Origin: Limnobaculum allomyrinae
GTDB lineage: Bacteria; Pseudomonadota; Gammaproteobacteria; Enterobacterales; Enterobacteriaceae
Assembly: GCF_016649425.1 (NCBI RefSeq)
Contig: NZ_JADRCR010000003.1
Coordinates: 104,503-168,502 of the forward strand
DNA length: 64,000 nucleotides
Direction of reading: 5' to 3'
This document shows positions 29,641-42,276 of the stretch, piece after piece. The notes below the pieces were generated by a model. That model did no database searches and had not been told where the DNA came from. It saw only the letters and a list, made by a program, of their open reading frames with translations. The stretch's first letter is position 1; each line of letters starts with the position of its first letter. The position numbers and the translations under genes are program-made.

Positions 29641-31107
29641 GTCGGTGGTCAGAACAAAATCTAATGATGGCTGGCTGGTATTTCCAGCCTTATCTGTTGC
29701 AGTAACGTGGAAGTGATGCTCACCTTCTGAAATCGGTTTAGCTGGTGTGAAGACCCACTCACCCGTTATCCCATTGGCAACCGCAGAACCTAACAGCTCA
29801 GAGCCATCGTATACCTTAACAATACTGTTTATTTCAGCTTTACCGAGCAGGGTTGGCGTTGAATCATCGGCAGCGCCGCCGTTGCTTAATCGACCCTGAA
29901 TGGTACCCACATCATCGATTGCTGATTCAATTGTTGGTATCGCTGGAGCTATCGTATCGACCGTAAAATCAAATGTTGGTGAGACTGGACTGGTATTACC
30001 GGCTTTATCCGTTTCGGTTACGGTAATTTGATGGTGGTCATCGGTTAAATCTGAAGCCGGGGTGAAACTCCAGTTACCCTGATTATCAATAATTGTTGTA
30101 CCAATTTCTTTACCATCAACAAAAACGGTAATGGTATTACCGGGCTCCCCGGAGCCAGTAATTTCCGGACGGGCATCATCAATAACAGCACCGTTGGTAA
30201 TCGGCCCCTGAATGGTGCCAACATCATCAATAATATCGTTAAACAGTGGTCTTTGTGGGGCGGTAATATCAATGATAAACGAGAAATCATCAGATGAAGC
30301 GCTGATTGAACCAGAAGCGTTCGTCTGAGTAATGGTAATCGAATGATCACCCTCGCTTAATGCCGTTGCAGGTTTAAAGCTCCAGGTACCATCAGCTCCC
30401 ACAATGGCGATACCAATCGCTTTTCCGTTGTCATAAATGGTAATTGTATTACCCGCATCACCGGTACCATAAATTAACGGCTTTTGTTCATCGGTTGAAG
30501 AACCATAGGCAATAGGGCCAGTAATAGACCCCGTCGCATCCATTGCTCCACTAAGAACAGGTACGGAAGCGGGTAGTGGCGCTGGGGCCGGGCTACTACT
30601 GTCATCATCTTTATGAAAGACCACGGCCGCCAATGCACCCAGCGCTGCTACCCCAAGAAACCAGGGCCACAATGCCAGTAAATCATGATCGTGATCCGTG
30701 TCGTTAAATAAATACGCACCATTACCTAAAGGCATGCCACCAAGCGCCGCCGACGCCAACGTGCCATTCTCAAACTGGTAACCTTCACCTAATGCGGAAC
30801 CATTTGTCACCATATAGGCATAAAGTTGGCCATCCTCGGCCATACCTAATATCGGTTCATTATTACCGGAAACATAATAGTCCTGAATAACAATAGCAGG
30901 GGTAGAGTCACCCTCTAAAATGACATACAGGTCATCACCATTACGCTGAAGAGTCACGTTTTCTGGAGCATAGTTATCAGTTTTATTTTTTAGCAGATAT
31001 TTACAGCCCGGCTGAATTTTGATTTTGATAGGTCTTCCAGCATCAACAGACATAACCTGCGAGGTACTACTTCCTGAATTAACCAATAAGCTGACATTAT
31101 GATTCAT
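28492..31107 (-). CDS. N-terminal fragment of the broken adhesin: BapA prefix and Ig-like domains
   Basis: An 871-codon reading frame runs from ATG 31107, which has AAAGGAG 10 bases upstream, to the premature TGA. Residues 1-140 are the BapA-type prefix (SLLVNSGSSTSQVMSVD, NGDDLYVILEGD, VIQDYYVSGNNEPILGMAED). Hydrophobic segment WPWFLGVAALGALAAVVF spans 147-164, and a short Asp/Ser/Pro/Ala linker follows. Seven or so Ig-like domains fill the rest, ending in mid-domain. As translated, the piece has a prefix but no C-terminal secretion module, so it should not be exported by the type I system. It may be a dead product. Confidence 0.75.
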   Translation of the reverse strand: MNHNVSLLVNSGSSTSQVMSVDAGRPIKIKIQPGCKYLLKNKTDNYAPENVTLQRNGDDLYVILEGDSTPAIVIQDYYVSGNNEPILGMAEDGQLYAYMVTNGSALGEGYQFENGTLASAALGGMPLGNGAYLFNDTDHDHDLLALWPWFLGVAALGALAAVVFHKDDDSSSPAPAPLPASVPVLSGAMDATGSITGPIAYGSSTDEQKPLIYGTGDAGNTITIYDNGKAIGIAIVGADGTWSFKPATALSEGDHSITITQTNASGSISASSDDFSFIIDITAPQRPLFNDIIDDVGTIQGPITNGAVIDDARPEITGSGEPGNTITVFVDGKEIGTTIIDNQGNWSFTPASDLTDDHHQITVTETDKAGNTSPVSPTFDFTVDTIAPAIPTIESAIDDVGTIQGRLSNGGAADDSTPTLLGKAEINSIVKVYDGSELLGSAVANGITGEWVFTPAKPISEGEHHFHVTATDKAGNTSQPSLDFVLTTDYTPPDRSKLAITGVEDQEGATTGNVINNGMTDDARPIISGTGTAGDTIVVYVKDATGNHEIGKTLVDADGKWSLQPATPLLPGNNQFTAIESDPVGNATTPSDPYSVNLDIVKPVEPVIVNIVDKVGPITGVLQKGAITDDNQPTIIGTARVGYIVHVYDGASLLGTTITDSKGVWRLMPEKALADGKHNIMATATSPEGEVSEHTGVFNFEVDTKVPTAPEGLIITDNTGQEQGPLNDGDTTDNNTPAISGNTEPGNTVVIYDNGEKIGEATADTEGNWIFVPDVPLADGEHEITVTVRDEAGNTNTDGPEISIIIDTSKVLVSITTLIDDVGTITGSIKPHGTTDDVRPEIIGQGKVGNLIKVYDDKTLIGTTTVKADGT

Positions 31108-32226
31108 ATGAGAATAGCTCCTTTATTCCTATTCATTCCCAGAAAAGCGCATAGGCTACGCGGATGCATAACCTAATAATTATAAAAACAGCAGACTAAA
31201 AGCCGCATGATAAAAAGGTTGATATATTAACCTAAAACCCAATAAAAACCCCAACAAATAACAAAAATAAAAATGTTGCCGATAAATTAAAAAAATAGAT
31301 TAACCACGTTAAGTAACATATAAAATAAATTTGATTTATTTAAAAAATATCGATTAAAAACAATTAATTAAATATAAAATAAAATGAAAAATCAAACATG
31401 CCAAATAAAACAACAATTAAATAAATAGTAAAAATCAATCATTAAATTTAAATTTCAAACAAGTAGTTAAATAAACAATTAAAGATATAGTTATAATTAA
31501 ATTAAGTTTATTTGAAATATAAAAATAAAAAAACAAACAAGTTATTAAAAATAAAACAAACAACGCCAATATAAAATATAAATAATAGCCATAACATTCC
31601 TTAGTCAATAAAATCAAAAATAACGATGTGAAAACTTAATCATATACAGTAAAAAACCAATGATAAAAAATCATTGAAATACATAGTATTAGATAAAAAA
31701 ATTATGTATTCATTCAAACTAACTGTACTTGGCATTTGCTATCGCTATTTATAACAGTGTAAAAACACTCATATTTCCTTCAGAAATAGACAGTAACAAA
31801 ACGCTTTACACCATTAGAACCCACCTGAATTCCGACAGAAAATAATTGATATCTGATAATTGAAATCAGGATTATCAACCACGTCTCCCCCTACAAACCA
31901 CACACAATCACATAATGTTGACCCAGAACAAAATCAGAATTATATTTTGATTTAATTAAATAGTTAGATTATTCAACTAAAAACAGTCAAGCATGGCTAA
32001 AAATAATACAATTAAAGTGAAAACATATGGATGCTTCAAATACCCGACAATTGATTGAGCTTGATGGAGTGCGCGTTTGAGATACTGGATATGACAACCG
32101 TTGTCTTTTACAAAAACTATCAGCAGATAGCAGCAAAAAACGAAACCAAAAAAAAACGACCTGTTATTCAGGTCGTTTCTTATATCAACGATCGCTTAAC
32201 GGCGATCGCGCTATCCGGCTAATCAA
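31108..32226 (-). other. AT-rich 1.1-kb spacer between two passenger genes
   Basis: The stretch is very A/T-rich, unlike the flanking coding DNA, and no gene is convincing. It holds the leader of the gene starting at 31107 (SD CTCCTTT on the plus strand, 31118-31124) and at its far end the terminator of the next gene. A 60-codon hydrophobic frame at 31435-31617 has only a TTG start and no ribosome site. A small CGATCGC/GCGATCG hairpin lies at 32189-32208. Low GC plus an upstream position suggests a silencer-bound regulatory zone, but that is inference. Confidence 0.5.
32148..32178 (-). terminator. Terminator of the 1,750-aa adhesin gene
   Basis: The stem AAACGACCTG / CAGGTCGTTT (32154-32163 with 32169-32178) has a 5-base loop and is followed by a run of about nine T on the minus strand. 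It lies 49 bases after the stop at 32227. Confidence 0.9.
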
Positions 32227-37479
<5,253 letters not shown>

Positions 37480-38179
37480 ATTAGAATAGCTCCTTTATTC
37501 ATTACCAGTAACAAAATAGATTTACAACTCGTTTGATGGTAACTGTTTAATTAAATGTTTATATTGAATTTTATCCTTATCCAAACATCTTATCTTACAA
37601 TACAAGCATCATTCTATTTAATGATCGTCCAACGCTATCATTTGAACTATTCATCCTAATAAAAGTATTAAACCAGCCAATAAATTCATTAATTATCACA
37701 CTCTTCAATAAAAATAATAATGAACAGGAATAAATCAGATTTAATTGCTGATGTGTTGCTTTACATTGGTTGATCAGACAATAAAACTGATGATGTAACA
37801 GTGAATTAATTCAATATCAAAACAACAGGCAACACGAACACTTAAAAATAAAATACAATAAAAACAATAAATTAAATGAAGTCATCACGTTCTGTATAGA
37901 TAAAACCAACACAAAATTTGTAAAAAAACAGATGAAACAACATAAATGATTTTAAATAAAAACAATTTACCAACGGTAATAAAAAAAGAGCCAAATAAAA
38001 AAGCCAAAATATACTAAACTTAACATCACCTGAAAAAACACACCAACTCGTTAATAATTAAAATAAATTAATTTCTGATTTCACAACCATCTCTTTTAAA
38101 AAAAACAAAAGAGCAGCCTGAAAGCTGCTCTTTCTATTATTCAATGCTCACATTTACAATATAAAAATATAATAACGAT
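37480..38179 (-). other. AT-rich 700-bp spacer upstream of the 1,750-aa adhesin gene
   Basis: No gene is supported. The region is strongly A/T-rich with many homopolymer A and T runs. It contains the AAAGGAG site of the gene starting at 37479 (plus-strand 37490-37496) and the terminator of the preceding gene. Its promoter must lie here, but no single -35/-10 pair stands out. Confidence 0.5.
38098..38134 (-). terminator. Strong terminator closing the exporter cluster
   Basis: The stem AAAGAGCAGC / GCTGCTCTTT (38108-38117 with 38125-38134) is followed on the minus strand by TTTTG and a long T run. It lies 46 bases after the stop of the zinc-finger gene and marks the likely 3' end of the exporter transcript. 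Confidence 0.9.
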
Positions 38180-38458
38180 TTATAGATTTGATGCCTGAAG
38201 CTGCCGGATATGAGCCTCTATCGTTGCTAAACGAACCTGCATCTCGTTGCTTATTCTCTCTGGCGTGTAATTTTCGGCCAGTAAACGTTCAATCTGTAGA
38301 GCGATATTCTGCTCTTTTCCTTTATAGATATAATAGGTTTGGAATGTCTTCTTGCACTCCGCGCAGTAATAACGCTGTCGTCCTGTTCTACCTATACCAT
38401 GCCTCTTAATACGGTCGGCCCTGCCACAATAATGGCAAATTGGTGTATCCTTTTTCAT
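38180..38458 (-). CDS. Orphan IS1 InsA-like zinc-finger/HTH protein (92 aa)
   Basis: The protein has a four-cysteine zinc finger, C8-x2-C11 and C32-x2-C35. The segment HGIGRTGRQRYYCAECKKTF closely follows the N-terminal finger of the IS1 InsA protein. A helical segment (about 50-88, including a YTPERIS-type turn) could be a helix-turn-helix. InsA binds the IS1 ends and represses IS1 transcription. Here there is no InsB frame, no IS1 ends and no target duplication in view, so this is not an intact insertion sequence. Codon use and a GGAG ribosome site 8 bases before ATG suggest a maintained gene. It follows the TolC-type gene after 84 bases and precedes the cluster's terminator, so a role as local DNA-binding regulator is plausible but unproven. 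A decayed transposase remnant is the alternative. Confidence 0.7.
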   Translation of the reverse strand: MKKDTPICHYCGRADRIKRHGIGRTGRQRYYCAECKKTFQTYYIYKGKEQNIALQIERLLAENYTPERISNEMQVRLATIEAHIRQLQASNL

Positions 38459-38542
38459 AAATTATTCTCCATAACAAGCTATCATCGTGCTATCCAAAGT
38501 GATTAAGGCAATCAATTTCAAATAGAACGAACATATAACAAC

Positions 38543-40906
38543 TTAATAAACCGGCATTCCCAGCCAGCCCAATAGCATGGCCGATTCCGCCATAATGTTG
38601 ATATTGGCGGTGTAACCATCAAATTCATTGTTGATGGCTGAAATCTGATTATTAAAATGGTCGTTCTCAGCTGTCAGTACGTCCAGCAGCGATCGCTTAC
38701 CCAGGTAATACCACTGCTCATAGAACATGGTTCTCACCCGATCCGTTTCTGATGACAATGCCTGATACTCTTTCGCCCGTTCAAAGGCGGAATCCCGTAC
38801 CTGAATCATGCTGCGGATTTTATATTTCAGTTCCAATACGGTGGTTTCGAACTGCATCTGAGTAGCCTGAGCCCGCTGCACAGCGGCGGCCTGAGATGCC
38901 GAGGCTGAGCCACCGGTGAACAGATCCCATTCCACGTTTATACCGGTGTACCAGGATTGTTCGTCACCGTTACTATCTTTGGCGGTGCTTTTTGACACTA
39001 CCCAGTTAATGTTGGGATAAGCAGAAGATTTGATGGCATCTGCTTTATGCAGGCTGGCCTGAACTTCCGCTTTCGCCCGTTGAATTTGAGGGTGGTTATC
39101 CAGCGACGCCAGAATACTGCCGGAGCTGATATTGGACTCATCCCACACCAGATTTTCCGGTAGCTGAACTTCACGCCCCAGCAGACGGGTCATCATAATT
39201 TGGGTATCGCGCCAGCTGCTTTCCAGCTGTTGCACGTTAGTTTGAGCCTGTAGCAGCTTGGCACGGGCCTGAACCAGCTCACTGCCCCGCCCTTTATCCG
39301 TCTGGGTAATTTGCGACAGCATATTCACCAGATCGGACATGCGCTTTTCATACGCTTTTGCCACCTTGATATCTTTCTGGAACTTATCCAGCGTCAACAG
39401 ACCTTCAATGGTCTGATAGGCAATCTGGTTACGGGTTAGTTTCACTGTCTGTAAGGATGATTTAGACAGTTCCTCCGCACTCTGAATACCGCTGCCGGTT
39501 TTACCAAAATCAAACACAGTGGTAGTAACCGAGACCGAGCCGCTGGTATCACTGATATCCGAAGAGTTATTGTTACGACTACCACTACCAAAGTTAGAGA
39601 CTGGCGAGTTAGCACCCACTCTCACCTGCGGCCAACGGGTGCCTTTGATTTCATCAGTGTCATATTTGGCGGCGGTAAAGGCCGCCTGCGCATTACGAAT
39701 TTCCGGGCTGAAGTTCAGCGCCTGACGCACGGTACTCTTCACAAACTCAACTGACGGGATACCTTTGCCCGCTACCGGCGGTTTAGTGGCATAACCGGAG
39801 GTCTTCACCACAATACCGGCATTTTGAGCGTTATCCGGCGGGGTCAGTGACGTATCCGTGACCACCCAGTTCAGAATATCTTGCTGAACTTTATCGTCGG
39901 TCTTAGTAAAAGAATTATCATTTCCGCTGGTTGATGCTGGCTGAACCATTGGCCGGGTATCTGCCAGCAGGGTTGCCTGCTTGCTTTCGTCCTGCTTCAC
40001 TGGGGTAGAGACTGTCATCGGTTCGCTATCCGATGAAATATCGCTAAAGGCAAGTTGCTCCGTATCGTGGCTGTTACTCGCTGCTACATTTGTTTTAGCA
40101 ATAGCAGGTTGGCTGGCCGCAATAGGTGCCGGATTCTGCGCATTACGTTTGGGTTCAGGCTCTGCAGCTTTAACCGGTGTCGCACTGGCAATGATTTCTG
40201 CTTTACTATCCGCTGCATCAATGGCGGTAAATTCCAGAGCATCATTCTCTGAAGCGGATGGCTTCGCCTGCTGAGGTACGTTGTCTTTTACCACCCAGCT
40301 TTTACCATCACGACCCACGGTAGCAATGGGTGCCGTAACCATCGGAGCAATTGGAGCCGGGTTTTGCGCGGTTGTGATCGGCTGCGGCTCTGCCACAACC
40401 ACCGGAGCCGGCGTGCTGTTTGCTACGGCTTTTGGTGCCGTCTCTGTCGCTTCAATATCCATCAGCTCCAGCACCTGATTATCATGTCCTGATGGCTGGC
40501 GAACGGGTTCAGATACTGGCTGAGTCACCGCATCCTGCTGCCAGCCTTTATGACTGCTGACCGTCGCAACAGGCGCGACAACAGGCTTAGCACCTGTCGA
40601 CCAGCTGTTACCGTCTCGACCCACGGTCGAGACGGGTGCAGGAGGCGGCACGACAATGGCCGGAGCCACCTCACGCGCCGGTGTGGCAGAAACCGGTGTT
40701 GGCGTGATAATCACCGGTTCGGCCTGAGCCACCGGCATCTCAACCGCTTTGGGTTTGACCGCCGGCGGTGGCGGCTGATTGACCGCTCCCGCACGACGCC
40801 CCGGCTGTAACGCCTGTAATAATTTATCGTCCACCTGTGCTGACATGGCGGTTGTCACCGTCACCGATAAGGATAATGTCAGCAGGGCCAGTTGTTTCAT
40901 TTTCAT
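38543..40906 (-). CDS. TolC-family outer-membrane channel with long N-terminal extension (787 aa)
   Basis: The outer-membrane part of the type I exporter. A signal peptide (1-23, ending AMSAQ) is followed by about 360 residues rich in Pro, Ala, Val and Ser that normal TolC/LapE/BapB proteins lack. Within this extension VGRDG-x-SW occurs at 95-102 and 197-204, AQNPAPIA at 180-187 and 257-264, and three related short motifs (VLELMDIEA 145, ALEFTAIDA 223, QLAFSDIS 284). From about residue 385 the TolC fold begins (VKSTVRQALNFSPEIRNAQAAF). It has the two long-helix repeats and the strand regions TTTVFDFGKTG and VEWDLFTGG. The gene starts 7 bases after the HlyD gene, which indicates translational coupling. 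The extension may contact the periplasmic adaptor, peptidoglycan or the OmpA-family protein; this is inference. Confidence 0.88.
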   Translation of the reverse strand: MKMKQLALLTLSLSVTVTTAMSAQVDDKLLQALQPGRRAGAVNQPPPPAVKPKAVEMPVAQAEPVIITPTPVSATPAREVAPAIVVPPPAPVSTVGRDGNSWSTGAKPVVAPVATVSSHKGWQQDAVTQPVSEPVRQPSGHDNQVLELMDIEATETAPKAVANSTPAPVVVAEPQPITTAQNPAPIAPMVTAPIATVGRDGKSWVVKDNVPQQAKPSASENDALEFTAIDAADSKAEIIASATPVKAAEPEPKRNAQNPAPIAASQPAIAKTNVAASNSHDTEQLAFSDISSDSEPMTVSTPVKQDESKQATLLADTRPMVQPASTSGNDNSFTKTDDKVQQDILNWVVTDTSLTPPDNAQNAGIVVKTSGYATKPPVAGKGIPSVEFVKSTVRQALNFSPEIRNAQAAFTAAKYDTDEIKGTRWPQVRVGANSPVSNFGSGSRNNNSSDISDTSGSVSVTTTVFDFGKTGSGIQSAEELSKSSLQTVKLTRNQIAYQTIEGLLTLDKFQKDIKVAKAYEKRMSDLVNMLSQITQTDKGRGSELVQARAKLLQAQTNVQQLESSWRDTQIMMTRLLGREVQLPENLVWDESNISSGSILASLDNHPQIQRAKAEVQASLHKADAIKSSAYPNINWVVSKSTAKDSNGDEQSWYTGINVEWDLFTGGSASASQAAAVQRAQATQMQFETTVLELKYKIRSMIQVRDSAFERAKEYQALSSETDRVRTMFYEQWYYLGKRSLLDVLTAENDHFNNQISAINNEFDGYTANINIMAESAMLLGWLGMPVY

Positions 40907-40913
40907 ATAGTTC

Positions 40914-42170
40914 TTAACGCTCCCGGAACGCTTCTCTGGCTTTCAAGACTGGTTTCAGGATGTAATCCAGTATGGTTTTTTCTCCCGTTCTGATTTCTAC
41001 CGTGGCGATCATGCCCGGCATTATCGGGAATACCTTATCTTTGGCGGTCAGTGCCGCTTTGTCAGTACGCACTAACACCCGGTAATAGGTGGTATCACCA
41101 CGTCCCTGACGCATCTTGTCTTCATCTTTCAGGGTGTCAGCACTGATGTGTTCCAGCGTGCCGCTTAAGCCGCCGTAAATGGCGTAGTCATAGGCGGTAA
41201 TTTTCACCGTCGCTTTCAGACCGGGATGCAGAAACGCCACGTCCGACGGTTTGATTTTGGCCTCCACCAGCAGTTGGTCTTCCAGCGGGATAATCGCCAT
41301 GATCTCGCCGCCCTGCTGGATAACCCCGCCAACGGTGGTCACTTTGATGTTATTTACCGTGCCGCGAACCGGAGCCACAATAGTGGTACGGTTCATGACG
41401 TCTTCACGGGCTGCCACGTTCTCCACACTTTGCGCCAGTTCACTTTCGAATTTGTTCAGTTCGGCGTTGGCCTCGGAGCGGAAACGGTTCTGGCGCTCAG
41501 CAATTTGCAGGCGAAATTCGTTGGCCTGACGACGCATCCGCAGCAGTTCCACTTCCGACATTAAACCTTTTTGCATCAGCGGCTCGGACAGGTTGATTTC
41601 ATCTTCTGCCAGTTTCAGGCTGGTTTGCAGGGTTTTAACGCTCTCGTCCAGCGTTTGCTTACGGGCGCTGTAGGCCTGAGTTTCATCTTTCACCACTGAC
41701 GGTACCGCCATCACATCCGCCGGGAACACCAGCGGCGTACCATAGGCTTCGGCCCGTAAACGAGTGATGGTACCTTTCAGGCCAATCACCTTGGAGACCC
41801 CTTCGCGATATACCGCGCCGGCGCGGGTCGGGTCGATTTTCAACAGCACCTGACCTTTCTCAACGATGTCACCTTCGCGCACGTTCAGCTCTTCCAGGAT
41901 CCCGCCTTCCAGGCTCTGGATAATCTGCTCACGGCTGGCCGGAATAATTCGCCCCTCTCCCAGAGTAATTTCTTCCACCCGCGCAAACTTCGCCCAGACA
42001 ATGGCGATAATGAGAATGGCACCGATTAAATACAGCATGATCAGGCTGAACGGCGTCTTCTGCTCGATCAGCGCTTCCTGCAAATCCCGCATAAACGGCA
42101 AATCGCTGCTTTTTACTTTTCCTGTTGGTGCTGGTTGCCCACCACCCACTTTTTGTATCTTGTCTGTCAT
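40914..42170 (-). CDS. HlyD-family T1SS periplasmic adaptor (LapC-like)
   Basis: This membrane-fusion protein links the inner-membrane ABC transporter to the TolC-type channel. It has a cytoplasmic N-terminus, one transmembrane segment (about residues 41-59, SLIMLYLIGAILIIAIVWA) and a lipoyl/barrel-sandwich half, IIPASREQIIQSLEGGILEEL. A long coiled-coil hairpin follows, rich in Glu, Arg and Leu, then the second lipoyl half (IVAPVRGTVNNIKVTTVGGV) and the C-terminal beta-barrel (FPIMPGMIATVEIRTGEKTI). These match HlyD/LapC proteins in order and length. I chose the ATG at 42170 because GGGGAAG lies a suitable distance upstream. An in-frame ATG at 42203 adds 11 residues but has no nearby ribosome site. 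The gene is 106 bases after the ABC gene and 7 bases before the TolC-type gene. Confidence 0.92.
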   Translation of the reverse strand: MTDKIQKVGGGQPAPTGKVKSSDLPFMRDLQEALIEQKTPFSLIMLYLIGAILIIAIVWAKFARVEEITLGEGRIIPASREQIIQSLEGGILEELNVREGDIVEKGQVLLKIDPTRAGAVYREGVSKVIGLKGTITRLRAEAYGTPLVFPADVMAVPSVVKDETQAYSARKQTLDESVKTLQTSLKLAEDEINLSEPLMQKGLMSEVELLRMRRQANEFRLQIAERQNRFRSEANAELNKFESELAQSVENVAAREDVMNRTTIVAPVRGTVNNIKVTTVGGVIQQGGEIMAIIPLEDQLLVEAKIKPSDVAFLHPGLKATVKITAYDYAIYGGLSGTLEHISADTLKDEDKMRQGRGDTTYYRVLVRTDKAALTAKDKVFPIMPGMIATVEIRTGEKTILDYILKPVLKAREAFRER

Positions 42171-42276
42171 AAAGCCCGTCTTCCCCAGCGCTATCTGCGC
42201 CATCTAATGCTATCTGTAACTAACTTCCCTGTTGGCGACCGTTTTATTCCACACTTCCGATCGCCAAAAATATGGA

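Larger units (their letters stand above)
17399..31107 (-). pseudogene. Broken giant BapA-type adhesin gene (nonsense plus frameshift)
   Basis: Three open pieces form one interrupted gene. From ATG 31107 the frame runs to TGA at 28494-28492, in a place where homologous domains have Trp (GT-W-S-x-TP becomes GT-stop-SLTP). The same frame then continues without further stops through 28362 to about 27662. There GGAAAAGG replaces the GAAAAAGG expected for an L-E/Q-KGDITDD motif, and the reading frame is lost. Restoring one A gives 13,710 bases, exactly 4,570 codons, which joins the piece ending at 17399. The whole protein would have a BapA prefix, a hydrophobic segment (147-164), about 30 Ig-like domains, an FG-GAP-like region, RTX repeats and the shared secretion module. 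Either lesion separates the prefix from the secretion signal. Real decay, an off-state allele and sequencing error are all possible. Confidence 0.8.

Noticed and set aside
31435..31617. A 60-codon hydrophobic reading frame on the minus strand in the AT-rich spacer
   Set aside because: It starts only with TTG, has no ribosome-binding site and lies in A/T-rich DNA where hydrophobic chance frames are expected.
38180..38458. An intact IS1 element
   Set aside because: Only an InsA-like finger frame is present; the InsB transposase frame, terminal inverted repeats and target duplication are not seen.
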